Shown: positions 1 to 10,938, counted from the stretch's first letter. The stretch: 64,000 nucleotides of DNA from Pyropia yezoensis (GCA_009829735.1 CM020618.1:34014894-34078893); one strand, 5' to 3'. Notes: generated by a model from the sequence alone, not told the origin. Translations and numbers: made by a program.

Positions 1-602
1 TCTGACACCAGAGGGCGATTCACGGTTGTAGGTGTCTTACCTGACTCAACTCGCGTTCCAGAATCCAACTCGTATTTACATAGATTTACACGTGGTCCTT
101 GTCTGGAGTTCCACAAACCGAGTCCGACGGTTCTGCCGGCAACCAAGCGCACTCGCGGCGTGCTCTACCGTTCAACGCGCCCCGAGACCGACACCAAGTC
201 GCCCGTATCCGCGGCTTGCCCGCCCTTTGCATCGGCCGAAAGTGAGCGCCCCTCTATCTGCACGGCAGGGTCGCGCCCTTAACGTTTTCCCCAGCGCGCG
301 CGCGCCAGTTGTGCTTCGTGGAGCGGTGACCAAGCCATCTGGGCAGAGGGAGGGTGGCAGAGTCTTGTGTAAAGATAAGTACGCGCACCCTGCGCGCTTT
401 CTTTCTCTACCTGTGGGCTGTTCCTTGTTGCATTCTCACGCGTTCGCGCTGCACTGCCTGCCCTGCCCTCCCCCCCTCGCCCCCGCCTCTCCTTCCTGCC
501 CCCGCCTCCCCCCTCCTCCTCGCCTCCCCCGCCCTCTGCCATTCTCCAAGCATCCCTTCCCCTTACCTATCTCAAGAAGACCGTCTGCCTGTCCACGGCG
601 GC
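1..602. other. Upstream region of the first gene
   Basis: No protein or RNA gene is recognised here. The last ~150 bases before the ATG at 603 are pyrimidine-rich (C/T tracts around 460-560), as is common in the leader of genes in this window. Open frames on both strands are low-complexity and resemble nothing known. Confidence 0.4.
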
Positions 603-1489
603 ATGGCGGGCAAGAAGACTGGGACGGGTGGCGCGGCCTCTACCTCTCGGACGAAGAGCTTCACTCCAGAGGAGTGCGTCGGCGTGCTCACAGCAGCTGC
701 TAGCCACTGGGCGGCGTACTGGGGCAGCCGCACAGGCAACAAGAAGCGCCGGTCCGGCGCCGCCTTGCTGGAGGCTTTCGTCAATGCGACGCCGGCCAAG
801 GACCGCTGCCTGGCGCTCACCCGCAGAGCAGACAGCATCAACAAGAAGATCAAGAACATGCGGTCCCGCTACATTGACACGTGTTAGAGGCTGAAGTCAG
901 CGGGTTTGAGCACGGCCCAGCGCGCGGACCTCCTCATCAAGTTTGGCGGTGTCGAGCTGTACGACCTGACACGGGAGGCGTTCAAGGCGTCCCACATGTC
1001 GACGCAACTAACGGTGCGTGAGCCGGTGGACCTCTCTGCCCCACGCCGACCGTTGCAGGCGATATCGGCTCCACCACTGTCGTGCCTCAGCGCCACGGCT
1101 CCGGGGGTGAGGTAGTCTCTGTTGGCTCCCTCAATGCAGGTGCGGACAGCGCTGATGACGCGGAGGAGGGTGGGGGGCCCGGCAGCGATGGAGGCAACGT
1201 CGGAATCGAGGAGGATGTCGATGTGGATAGCGGCGCCGAGAGCGCGCCCGAGCCGGCTCTCCATGATGGTGGCGCTGAGCGCACTGCCAGCGCTGCTGAC
1301 ATTGCTGCGGCCGCATCGCCGGCCGAGGAGCCGAAGCGGAACACTGCCGTGGGGCTCTTTCGCGAATTCATCTCAGGGAAGATGCGCCCCGCGGCTGTCG
1401 GCGAGGCGGGGGGCACGACGGACACTGATGTGCGCCAAGCGCTGGTGAACATGATTAACGCGTATGCCGACAAGCTGCGTCGGCCCTAG
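603..1489 (+). pseudogene. Small host gene, possible Myb/SANT-like DNA-binding protein, interrupted by one in-frame stop
   Basis: I chose the ATG at 603 because the coherent protein starts there (MAGKKTGTGG). Residues ~18-94 form a Lys/Arg-rich helical segment with spaced Trp/Tyr (SFTPEE...HWAAYW...RSGAALLEAF) that loosely resembles Myb/SANT or trihelix domains; this is a weak call. The frame meets a TAG at 885-887 and continues sensibly afterwards (RLKSAGLSTAQRADLL), so the copy carries one nonsense change, or the base call is wrong. A GT-AG intron at 1014-1090 (donor GTGCGTGAG, acceptor GTGCCTCAG, 77 bp) joins the first frame to the second one exactly. The second exon is acidic and Ala/Gly-rich and ends in a compact helical tail (LFREFISGKM...ADKLRRP). 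A role in DNA binding is inference. It could instead be an uncharacterised lineage-specific family. Confidence 0.5.
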
Positions 1490-1976
1490 GGTCAGGTCTT
1501 TCATCAAGATTTCTAGACGTACGTGTTCTCCACTGTGCTCTGCAAAACGATACCAGTGCACCACTCGCGAGTGACGTTTTACCAAAGGCAATATGGTCCA
1601 ATCGCCGCCTGGACTACCCCTGTCCCTCGCCAGTCACCATCACAACGGTTTCACGTCTCCGCCTGGCTCCATCCACTACGCGTGCCCCCCCCCCACCCGC
1701 CCCTCCCCATTATCCATTAAAGAAGACCTCCCCATAGGTGCAGTGAGTACCTCACGACCCCAAAACGCACTGACACCCCTGCAGGAGCCGCCCCCCCCCG
1801 CTCTACCCTGTGAAGGGCGCCGCCTGCTCCTGCGACCACATTTCACTCCCCGCCCCTCCATCACCGCCGCCCATCACCCTCCCCCGGCTGCTAATAATGG
1901 CTACTCGGAAGTGTCCTCCCACGGCAGCCCCAGAGCCTTGACCAGCTTGATAAGCCGCTAGGCGCCGGCCGACGGG
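1490..1976. other. Spacer between the first gene and the retroelement pile
   Basis: The sequence is of mixed composition with a C-rich patch near 1685-1720. It probably holds the 3' end of the first gene. No gene, RNA or repeat is recognised. It stops where the LTR of element A' begins (TGTAGC at 1977). Confidence 0.4.
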
Positions 1977-2120
1977 TGTAGCAATATGGATGACCGTATT
2001 GTCCCCCTTCTACAGGGGGACTACTTCTAACTCTTAACTTTCAATTTGGGAGCCCGTATTGGTCACGGTATCTACGAGTTACGTATGACCAGAGGGACTT
2101 GCATCTTGGGGTGGAGGGTA
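1977..2120 (+). repeat. 5' LTR of A', first part (interrupted)
   Basis: This is the reverse complement of the distal part of the A LTR and starts with TGTAGC. It ends at the duplicated target site of element A (GGGTA, 2116-2120). The remainder resumes after the second GGGTA at 10934-10938. Confidence 0.85.
2116..2120. other. Target-site duplication of element A (left copy, GGGTA)
   Basis: GGGTA immediately precedes the left LTR of A and is repeated immediately after the right LTR at 10934-10938. This shows A inserted as a unit into the LTR of A'. Confidence 0.95.
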
Positions 2121-2483
2121 TGTAGCACAATAGGGATCCGTCGCACGTCCACTCTCAGGGAACACTCACCAAGGGGGATCGGCACCAACGTCACCGGGAG
2201 GCCAAGGTTGCTGTCCTTGGAGCGCAAGCCACGGGACCAAGATGGGAGCCCAAATGGGAGGGGTTTGTTGTTCTACCTTGGCCGGCGGTAGATTCGCCAC
2301 CGGCCCCCTCGTTATAAACCCTCGGAGACACTACTAACTACCCTCCACCCCAAGATGCAAGTCCCTCTGGTCATACGTAACTTATAGATACCGTGACCAG
2401 TACGGACTCTCAAATTGAAAGCCAAGGATTAGAAGTAGCCCCCCTAATATTAGGGTCACAATACGGACAACCATATTGCTACA
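2121..2483 (-). repeat. 3' LTR of element A (363 bp)
   Basis: It starts TGTAGC and ends GCTACA, a perfect 6-bp inverted end. About 3 differences separate it from the LTR at 10571-10933. On the plus strand it contains TATAAA at 2313-2318, pointing toward the antisense gene. A polypurine tract of the minus strand (A2G7-type, near 2486-2496) lies just inside. Confidence 0.95.
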
Positions 2484-3070
2484 TATCCCCCCCTTAGATT
2501 CGGCCCGTCCTCGGGTCGAGTTGCATTCGGGTTACCGAATGTAAGTGGGTCGCGTGACCGTTTACCCGTCGGGGGGGGCTTTGCGCCCCGTCGCGACAGA
2601 CACCCCTTTTCGAGGTTGTCTGAGGGGGGTGCCCCCCTTTGTGTGGTACACACACGATCCGTTTTCCGGACCGTTAAATTCCCGATGCGGGTTCTGTTCA
2701 CGACCCCCCTTTCCGAGGGGTGGTGCAAGCGGATCCGCCACCAGGTGCCTGGTGGTAGGGGGGCCCCTCTCGTGTGGACGATTGAGTGGGGGCGGGAACT
2801 GCCCGCGTTGCGCGGGGGCGATTGGGGGTGACCCCCCTTGCTTACCCCGTGTGGGGGGGGCGTGGCTCCGGTTCAGGTGCCTGGGTGGAGCGCCCCCGTA
2901 GCTCGGCTGCCGCGGGTCGTCCCGCGCTGCCGTATCGCTCGTGCTGAGCTGTGTGGTTATAAGCGCGGGTGCCCGCGCTTCCCTGGCTCGTCCGTGCGAG
3001 CGTTCTCTGTACCGGGTCGAGCCGGCCTCGGCTTTTCTGCAAGGGGCGCCCCTGCCACCCCGGTTGCACC
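2484..3070 (+). promoter_or_regulatory. Putative leader/promoter region of the antisense gene of element A
   Basis: This stretch lies between the 3' LTR and the antisense ATG at 3071 and has no long conserved frame of its own. A TATA-like TATAAG sits at 2958-2963, 108 bases before the ATG, in an otherwise GC-rich sequence. A promoter role is inference. Confidence 0.35.
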
Positions 3071-5278
3071 ATGTCGGACCCTCAGGTACCCGGGGGCGAG
3101 GACGACCTCCTGCCTGAAGAGGGGGAAAAGGTGATGGTAGACGACGTTCCCGTCTCTGCCACCGCCGCCGAGTGCTTCCTAGCGAGCTCGTCGGAGGACG
3201 AGGACGACCGGGTGACCGTTCGTGTGGCCCCGGACGGTGCTCCGGGCGGTTTGTCGTCCGTGTGCAGCGGCACGACGGCTCCGTCGGGTGGCGGGCAACC
3301 GCGGGTAGCTGCTGCGTCTACCCCTACTCCTCCGGCGGCCCCGATGGCTTCTGTCGCCGGTGCCGGCGCGGCTCAACCTCAAGACGGCGTCGTCTGCGTG
3401 TCGGGCGGTTATGGTGGCACCCCGACCGGGACGGTGGGTCAAGACGGCGCGGGTGCCCGCCCGGGTGGTTCATCCGCGGCTGCGGGTGGCGGGTCTACCC
3501 CTGCTGCCCCCGAGGTGCCCCCGTCGGGCTCGGGTGGCGGCGTTGCTCTGCCCGCGGTGCCGCGGGCGTCTGGCGGTCAAGGTGGGTCTACACCGATGGC
3601 AGTGGACTCCGGTAGTTACTCCGGGCGGGCGCCCGTCCTTCTTCTTCCTCCTCGGCCGCGTGCGACTCCGGCGCAGGCCCCTCTTCCGGTGGGGCATCCC
3701 CCGGCCCCCCCTATTCTTCCTGGTCCTGCCCGGGTTGCCCCGTTGGGTGGCGGCGTCGCCGTGGCGGCGGGTCAACCCGCCATGTCGATGTTCGACTTGG
3801 TGGCTCGGGTTCGAGGCCTGACTGTGCAAGAGTCAATGGAGTCCGATGGGCGGATGCTGGTGGACTTCCACCTGCCCCATCCCCGTGGAGAGTCCTCCCG
3901 GCGCGTCAAGGTGGACCCGAGTTGGGAGCGGGAGTTGGTGCGGCTGGTCAACCAGCCGAACGCGGTGCGAGTGGAACACCATTGGATCCTGAGTCAGCCG
4001 GATGACCGGCATGCGCAGCTCTGGCGCACCCGGGTGGGACGGGGTGAGGTCTACCTCGACCCCAACTTCGGGGTATGCGACCTGATTGCTCCCGCGTTGC
4101 CGCGGGAGGTTGACTACCCGGCTAGTGCTCGGGGGACTGCGGCGGCGGCGGCGCCGGTTGCGTTCGGGGAGACGATGGGCGATACCGGTCGGTATCCCGA
4201 CTTTGACTACTACCCGGGGGTACCCCCGTATCTGTCGTTGGCTGCTCCCCACCCGCCTATGGCGGGTTTGAAGTCGGCGTCGAGCTGGCGACGTAACCAT
4301 GGTGTCATGGCGGATGCGTTCCGCACCGATATAACGTGTGCGTTGCAGACCGGCAACGGTCGTGCGCCTGTATACACTCCCGTGCGCCCGCCTCTGTGGC
4401 AGGAGGGGTGGGAACCCGCCCCTGCTTTCCGGTTTGACACCGGCCCTTGTCTCCGATACTTCGGGAGTGTGTTGGCCTCCCGGCCGGTCCACCCGTTGCA
4501 AGGTACCTTTACCCTTGAGGTTACCCTCGGGCAGGCTTCCTCCTTCCTGCTGTCCGTCCGTCGGCAGGGGCGCCTGTTCCATCTTCCGACAGGTGTCCGT
4601 CGGCACATCGCGCAGTTGGGCGTGGACCTGATCGCTGCCCGAACCGGGTTGGCCCGGGAGTTCGAAGCCCTGCTGGCTGTTCACGATGCCGTGAACTGGG
4701 CTGGGGTGTTGGCCCTTCCCCCGTACCGGGACCCGCAGGCTGGGGCTACCCCCTTGCCTCGTCACTCGTTGCGTATCCGGCGTGCTCAGCCGGGTGAGCC
4801 TAGTTGCCATGGGTGGGCGTCCACCGAGGCCGTTCCTGACCTGGGTATTCCCATGGTTATCCATGACCCTCTTCAGGTCCTTGCCCCGTGGTTCGGTAAC
4901 CCGATACCGGCGGCGGTTGGCCGTCGTCCCCGAGAGTGGGGCTCTGCGGGTGGGGAGCGTGAGGTGTTCCGTCGTCGGGCGGAGCCCCGCCGGAGTTACG
5001 GTGGAGCCCCTTCGGTAGGGTCCTACCGAGCCTCGTATCAGGTGCCACCGGCTCCGGTGGTAGCCGTGTCGGCTCCTCTGGCTCGTCTGGCTGCGCCAGT
5101 GTCCGCTCCCGCCCCTGTCATACAAGACGGGGGTCCCCGTCTCTGGTATGAGGGCGTTGACGCCCTTGTTGCCCGTCGACGGCCATTGCTGGCCAGTAGA
5201 AGAACCTTCGCATTGCTGCGAACATACGTGAACCCCCCGGGTGTCCGGCTGTGGGGTTCTCGTGTTCTCGCTCCATGA
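3071..5278 (+). CDS. Antisense ORF of element A, unknown protein (~735 aa)
   Basis: The frame is open for ~735 codons from the ATG at 3071 (MSDPQVPGGEDD) and runs against the direction of gag-pol. Residues ~1-240 are acidic at first and then Pro/Ala/Gly/Ser-rich and probably disordered. Residues ~240-580 look folded, with mixed hydrophobic and charged sequence and aromatic motifs such as DFDYYPGVPPYL and WEPAPAFRFD. The last ~120 residues are again Pro/Arg-rich, and the very end overlaps the minus-strand pol frame. I see no signal peptide, membrane segment, zinc knuckle or polymerase motif, and I do not recognise the family. An upstream in-frame ATG at 2969 is possible but less likely. Antisense ORFs at the same place are known in some plant Tat-lineage gypsy elements (Grande, RIRE2). 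Homology to those was not tested. Confidence 0.65.
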   Translation: MSDPQVPGGEDDLLPEEGEKVMVDDVPVSATAAECFLASSSEDEDDRVTVRVAPDGAPGGLSSVCSGTTAPSGGGQPRVAAASTPTPPAAPMASVAGAGAAQPQDGVVCVSGGYGGTPTGTVGQDGAGARPGGSSAAAGGGSTPAAPEVPPSGSGGGVALPAVPRASGGQGGSTPMAVDSGSYSGRAPVLLLPPRPRATPAQAPLPVGHPPAPPILPGPARVAPLGGGVAVAAGQPAMSMFDLVARVRGLTVQESMESDGRMLVDFHLPHPRGESSRRVKVDPSWERELVRLVNQPNAVRVEHHWILSQPDDRHAQLWRTRVGRGEVYLDPNFGVCDLIAPALPREVDYPASARGTAAAAAPVAFGETMGDTGRYPDFDYYPGVPPYLSLAAPHPPMAGLKSASSWRRNHGVMADAFRTDITCALQTGNGRAPVYTPVRPPLWQEGWEPAPAFRFDTGPCLRYFGSVLASRPVHPLQGTFTLEVTLGQASSFLLSVRRQGRLFHLPTGVRRHIAQLGVDLIAARTGLAREFEALLAVHDAVNWAGVLALPPYRDPQAGATPLPRHSLRIRRAQPGEPSCHGWASTEAVPDLGIPMVIHDPLQVLAPWFGNPIPAAVGRRPREWGSAGGEREVFRRRAEPRRSYGGAPSVGSYRASYQVPPAPVVAVSAPLARLAAPVSAPAPVIQDGGPRLWYEGVDALVARRRPLLASRRTFALLRTYVNPPGVRLWGSRVLAP

Positions 5279-8153
5279 CGGCTTGCCGTAAGGACACGGG
5301 AACCACGACTTGATGTCGTCCATCGGCGGGTGCCCGCCGGTATATGAGTCCGTCTTCGTTCTCGGAGAAGATGCCGGCCGTACCGGCCAGGAGGTTAGCG
5401 CGATGACGTCTACAGTCGTCGTCATTGGCTTGTGCCTCGCGGAAGTCCGCGAGGGTTAGTCGGCATGCTCGGTGTGCCATGGTATGGTCAACCATACCTT
5501 GGGTAGCGTTACCCACCATGCAGACCGGTACCACCGGGATGTCCTCGTCCACCGGGCGGGTATCCCCGCTCGGGGTGTCGAGTCGAGACAATGCGTCTCC
5601 GAGATGGTGGGTTGACCCAGCCTTATACACGGTACGGTAGTCGTGCTCAGCCATTTCTAGCCTCCATCGGGCTAGCCTCCCATGGCTATCGGAATCCTTG
5701 TCACCAAGGTTGAGGAGCCATCGTAGGGGTTCGTGGTCGGACCTCACGATGAACCTGGAGCCCTCCAGGTATGGACGGAGCAGTTGCACTGCCCATATAA
5801 CTCCGAGGCATTCACGCTCGGTGGCACTATAGTTACGCTCAGCCGGGTTGAGTGTCCGGCTGAAGTATCCTACCGGACGTAGGTCCGGGATAACGTTATC
5901 GGTACCGATCAACGTCTCCCCCTGTAGCAGGGTGCATCCCACTTGGGTGTCGCACGCATCGACATCGATGACGAAGGTACCCCGTCGGTGCGGTAACGCA
6001 AGGACGGGTGGGGATAGTAGGGCTCGCTTCAGCGACTCGAATGCCTCCTCTTCGCTAGGCGAAGGGGGTTGGAGTACCTTGGGAAGGGTACTGCTCGTAA
6101 GAACCGTTAACGGTTTAGCTATCCGAGCGAAGTCCTTGACGAACCGTCGGTATACATTGCACATTCCCAGGAAGCTCTTGAGCTGCGTCTGGGTGTTAGG
6201 GAACCGAGCATCCCGGAGTGCCCGGGTATTGGCTTCGAGTACCCTTAGTTTACCAGGGGTTATCTGGTGGCCCAGATACTCGACCTTCTGTTGGAAGAAG
6301 GCGCACTTCTTCAGACGCAGGGTTACCCCGGCGTTCCTCAAGAGGGTGAGTACCTCGTCAACGTGTTGCACATGGTCATCCATGTTACGCGAGAAGACGA
6401 TGACGTCATCGAGGTACACTAGGCAGTTACGCCACTTCACCCCCGACAGTATAATGTCGATAGCCCGCTGGAATGTAGCGGGGGCGTTGGACAATCCGAA
6501 GGGCATCCTTAGGAACTCGTACACTCCACTGTGACAGACGAACGCCGTCTTGGGGATATCCTCGTCCGCCACCGGGATCTGCCAGTATCCGGCATTGCAG
6601 TCGATGGTGGTAAACACCGTAGCTTCCCCCAGGGAGTCGATGCATTCATCCATCCTTGGTAAACGGTAGGAGTCCTTCTTCGTAACCAAGTTGAGGCGTC
6701 GATAATCGATGCAAAACCGAGGGGTTTGATCCTTCTTCGGTACAATAACGACTGGGGCACCCCACTCCGACATCGAAGGTCGGATCACCTTAGCTTCACT
6801 CATCCTCTTCACTTCTCCATCAACGATCTCTCGTTGCATAGGTCCCGCTCGATGCGGTTGTGACCGGGCGGAGCGTGCGCCTGGTACCAGGTCAATACGA
6901 TGTTGGGTTGCCCCAATGGTACCCAGGGCTCCGCCTGTCCACATGACGTCATGCTTTCTTAACATCCGTCGTACCCCTTCGGCTACGGAAGGGGGAAGGT
7001 GGTCGAGGTCAGCCTCGGCCAGTGCCTTCAATGCTTCTTGGTCCTTCGGCGGAATATCCGCCGGTAATGATGGTCGACTAGGCTTCCCGTCATCGGGTTG
7101 CTGTTGCTCGGTGGTCTCGGCGACCGCCAGCACCTCAAGTGGGTCCACTTGACCTTCTTTGTCAGGGGTAAGGATATCTCCTTCGTAGAGCTCGGCAATC
7201 CCGAGGATAGTTCCCTTCGGGAGGGTGACTGCCTTACGGCGATAGTTCGCCATCACTCGGAGGGACGACCCTCCTGATGGGAGGTCTATGAGACCGTTGG
7301 CCATGGTCAACCCATGGCGCTTGTACGTCCGCAAGTTGGACTTGACTCTGCAGATGCCTGCGAGGTCACAGTTAACCGGGAGGACTGTCTCCGACAACGG
7401 CTCAAAGCGAATTCGCTTGGCCAACCGAAGTGTCTTCGGCTCGACACTTGCGTACACCTCAGCCACGTTAACGTGGCTCCCTTGTAGCGTCAGGTCCCTG
7501 ACGATAGCCGTGTGTCCTCGCTTCGTCCCGTCGGCTTCCTGAAGCTCGACGGTTCTCCGGCCTGGCCGGATTGCATCAACGTGAACATTGATGAAGGTGC
7601 ACCCCAGTATGCACGGCACCGATAGGGTCTCACACACCAGGAAGTCGACTTCCGTGGTGAGCTCCCCGATGGTCACCCGCAGCGACATCGCTGCGGTCGT
7701 ACGAATGAGGCGACCATTTGCGTCCTTGATGGTGGGTCCCCGAGTCACTCTGACTCGTGGAAGCCACTTGTCCGGGAGGGTATCCTTCCGGATAAGGTTG
7801 GGTCCAGCCCCTGTATCCAGTACAGGGTAGTACGATCGTGTCGACTGGGGGTCAACCCCCCGTGTGGCTGATACCTTGAAGTTCTCCAAGGTAAACAGCA
7901 CGTGGCCTACACCGATATCCGGTGTAGCTCGGGCATCCTGAACAGGACCCTTATCTGGTTCCATGTGACGGGGCTTCCCGTCCTCTCCTCCCAACCTTGG
8001 TGGTTGGTCATCAATCCCCTGACGCCGTGTCGTCGGGGCCGGAAGGTGTACCCGGGGGTTGATGCGGCGTCGGCTCAACCGCGCTCTCCGTGGGGCTTTC
8101 CCCGCGGTACTCCGGGGTGGCTTGCTTGGGTTACCCCAGCGCCCCCCGGTCAT
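5118..8153 (-). pseudogene. pol region of element A (protease, reverse transcriptase, RNase H)
   Basis: In order on the minus strand come an aspartic protease (DTGAGPNLI region near residue 110), a central linker, a gypsy-type reverse transcriptase (IDYRRLN, FGLSNAPATFQ, YLDD), an RNase H (NYSATERECL, LRWLL, GDALSRL) and the beginning of an integrase zinc-binding region. The reverse transcriptase groups by eye with those of B and C as Ty3/gypsy. Treated as a fossil. The 3' end of this frame overlaps the end of the antisense gene. Confidence 0.85.
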
Positions 8154-8161
8154 CCTTCCTC

Positions 8162-10351
8162 TTACTCGTTTCCCGCCCTTGGTAGGGTGCTGTCCGCCGG
8201 GACATCCGGCCGAGGAGGTGCCTCCTCGACGGCCAGTACTCCCCCTGGAGCTGGCTGCCTACCCGGTGCGGGTCCGGGTGCTCTGGCGGGATACCCCCCG
8301 GTGGATGCCTTGCGTTGCGCCGCTGCCCGCCGAGACTCCTCGGGGATGAGTGGGCAGGAAGACACCCAGTGCTGGGGATCCCCACACAACATACATCCGG
8401 ACGTGCCGGTCCCTCCTTGAGTTCGCATCGGGGTAGCCCCGTAGCTGCGGTTGCCACCCTCGGGCGCCCGAGTGCCTGCTCCCTGGTAGGCCTTGGGTCC
8501 TTGGGTCAACCGGAACATGGACTCCCCCAACCGGTTGGGTCGGCCCGCAATCTGCGGAGGTGCCTCCGTACGTACTGCCCATGTAGGCAGGGGCTGGTGG
8601 GGGTTACCCGTAACCGGGGCATACCCCGTAGTCCGCACATACGGGACGCGCCGTCCCGCTCCCTCGGTGACCTGGAACTGGGTCCCAGCCGGGGCGATGT
8701 ACGCTACCGTACCGTGCTCATCAATCACCGGCGTAGCCGGTAGCAGCAGGTGGCCCTGCTGGTCAACTAGAGGTTAATCCTCGCCCGTAGGGGTATGTTC
8801 GGTCGCCACCAGTACTGGTGCGGCCTTACGTTCCACCTTCTCTTGCCTCGGTACCGGGGTGAGATTGAGCTTGCTCCCCTCACCCTTGGGCTTTGAGGAC
8901 AGAGCACACTCCGGGTGTAGAACCCGGTAGGCGTCCCCTAGGGACTTGCACATATGAATCAGTCGACTGAAGTTCGTCCGTGCCGTGTTGGCTCCCCGTG
9001 CGGATATCCGCACGTAGTTGGGTACTCCTGCGAACAGGATGGCCCGTAGCTCCCCTTCACCGAGGAGCTTCCCCAGCTCGTAGTCGAGCTCTGGGATCCG
9101 GCGTCCAAACATCTCCTCGTCCTCCCAGCTCTGGGCGGTGGCAGTGCGCTGGGCCCGGTAGTGGTCCTCGCACTTGTCCTCACTGAGGTAACTGCTAAGC
9201 AGCTCCTTGAGGATCCCACGGTAATCCATGGGGGTGGCGGCGACCCTCATTCCCGGCATCGGGGATGCCTGGCGGAGGATGCCTCGTACCCGTTCATCAA
9301 CAAAGAACGGGAGGATCTCCAGAGCTAGCCCCTCGTTAACGAGTGCCTTGTCCGCGGCTGCCTTGAAGCTAGTCAAGAAGCCGATGACTGCCAACGGGCG
9401 TCCGTTCGGCCCTCCGAACATAGGAACTCCCTTCATAAGGGTCTGCATAGAGCGAATCGCTCGGTGCGAGGTAGTACGCATCGATTCCGATACGGTGGTA
9501 GATCGGTCCTCCAAACGATAACGTTCAGGAGTCAGTACCGACCTGAAGACTTCGTTGACGATCTCCGTGTCAGCGTCCTGGATATCCAGTCGCTTAGCCA
9601 GTTGATGAGCAAACTCATCGGACTCCATCCGCTTCAGTAGGCTCGCAGTTACCTGCGCGGTCATAGCTTTCACCACTGAAGATGGTACTTCAGGCGTCGG
9701 CACTTCGGGAACCCGAGTTGCCTGGCCTCCTTCGTCGTGGGGATACTGTGAGAGGGTACCCCCTCCGCCAATAACCGACTCTCCACCGGCGTAAGTATCC
9801 GCCGGGTCGTGTCCGCGGAGTCCGCTTCGGGTGCTCCGAGCGTATCGCTCCGTGTGGCTCCGTTCCAACTCTGCCGACGAGTCGGATCCATACCCCATTG
9901 TGTTCGGGGGTTGTCCAGGAGTAGCCACACCGGGGTTGACCCTGGTGGACTCCGAAAGTAGTCCGGCCGGTTCGAACCGTACCGGTGTGGGAGGAACACG
10001 ACGGGGCACCGTCGTGTGGCGTGTTGACATCAGCACAGCCATTGCGTCCTCCGTACGCTCTTGGCGGGCGTCGAGTCCGGTGAACCGGGCCTCGATGCGC
10101 GCCAATGATGCCATCAGGGCGTCCCCTGGTGAAGGTGGCGGCGGAGTGAGGTCGGTCGACGACAGTTGAGGCGGGCCCCCGCCTCCCGCCGTCCGAGCCG
10201 TGCCAAGCGTCGAGCCGGCACCTGAGAGCATTGGCGTCTCAATGTTGTCGATCGGGTTCCCGATCTCGGTTCCCGTAGTCACCTCCGGGGTCGGCGTCGA
10301 CGCCGATCCGTCATCTTGAACGTTCCCCGTCTCTTGGGTAGACATAGCCAC
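8162..10351 (-). pseudogene. gag region of element A
   Basis: The minus-strand gag begins at MAMSTQETGN. A Ser/Thr/Pro-rich N-terminus (~residues 1-230) is followed by a helical capsid-like segment (~300-470). Near the 3' end is a single CCHC zinc knuckle (C-x2-C-x4-H-x4-C, CMLCGDPQHWVSSC) typical of nucleocapsid. It is collinear with the gag remnant of A' at 11391-13592. Pol follows in another frame, as is usual for gypsy elements that use frameshift or read-through expression. Confidence 0.8.
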
Positions 10352-10551
10352 AATCAGTCAACCGACGTAACAATCACCACGAATAAGAGAGCGAGGGGGT
10401 AGATTGGGGAGAGTAACAGTAGATCACAGTCAAAGGTAAAAACTCAACACAATCGATCAGGTCGCAACACCACGAGTACAAGAAAAGGACCGGATCCCTA
10501 TCCGTGTGCCAGGGCCGAAGACGGCGTCACCACAAGGGTGACGGAAACCCG

Positions 10552-10569
10552 TCCCCTGCTGCTCCACCA
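10552..10569 (-). other. Primer binding site of element A
   Basis: On the minus strand, one base after the 5' LTR, lies TGGTGGAGCAGCAGGGGA, complementary to a tRNA 3' end with CCA. The same 18-mer is present in A' and in element B, so both families use the same primer tRNA, which implies a 5' acceptor strand of GGAGCAG. Confidence 0.75.
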
Positions 10570-10570
10570 A

Positions 10571-10933
10571 TGTAGCACAATAGGGATCCGTCGCACGTCC
10601 ACTCTCAGGGAACACTCACCAAGGGGGATCGGCACCAACGTCACCGGGAGGCCAAGGTTGCTGTCCTTGGAGCGCAAGCCACGGGACCAAGACGGGAGCC
10701 CAAATGGGAGGGGTTTGTTGTTCTACCTTGGCCGGCGGTAGATTCGCCACCGGCCCCCTCGTTATAAACCCTCGGAGACACTACTAACTACCCTCCACCC
10801 CAAGATGCAAGTCCCTCTGGTCATACGTAACTTATAGATACCGTGACCAGTACGGACTCTCAAATTGAAAGCCAAGGATTAGAAGTAGCCCCCCTAATAT
10901 TAGGGTCACAAGGCGGACAACCATATTGCTACA
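10571..10933 (-). repeat. 5' LTR of element A (363 bp)
   Basis: This is the partner of 2121-2483, with the same TGTAGC...GCTACA ends. It is followed on its outer side by the GGGTA duplication at 10934-10938. Confidence 0.95.
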
Positions 10934-10938
10934 GGGTA
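10934..10938. other. Target-site duplication of element A (right copy, GGGTA)
   Basis: Matches GGGTA at 2116-2120 exactly. Removing A and one copy restores a continuous ~362-bp LTR of A'. Confidence 0.95.

Larger units (their letters stand above)
2121..10933 (-). mobile_element. Element A: Ty3/gypsy LTR retrotransposon with an antisense gene
   Basis: This is a complete-ended element of 8.8 kb with two 363-bp LTRs (2121-2483 and 10571-10933) that differ at about 3 sites, so it is a recent insertion. It is flanked by GGGTA duplications. Reading on the minus strand, its parts are: 5' LTR, primer binding site (10552-10569), gag with a zinc knuckle, protease, reverse transcriptase, RNase H, the start of an integrase region, polypurine tract and 3' LTR. 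An additional large ORF (3071-5278) runs on the opposite strand between pol and the 3' LTR. I do not recognise an integrase core, so it looks non-autonomous. The coding part is broken, with about two breaks. Confidence 0.9.

Noticed and set aside
2046-2291. Short frames within LTRs (also 10538-10741, 10929-11273, 13820-14140, 20516-20836)
   Set aside because: The same short frames recur in every LTR copy because the LTRs are repeats. They contain no domain.
3833-5425. 530-codon minus-strand frame inside element A
   Set aside because: It mirrors the antisense gene on the plus strand, shows no domain, and is rich in Arg/Ser/Gly from complementary codons. It is a shadow.
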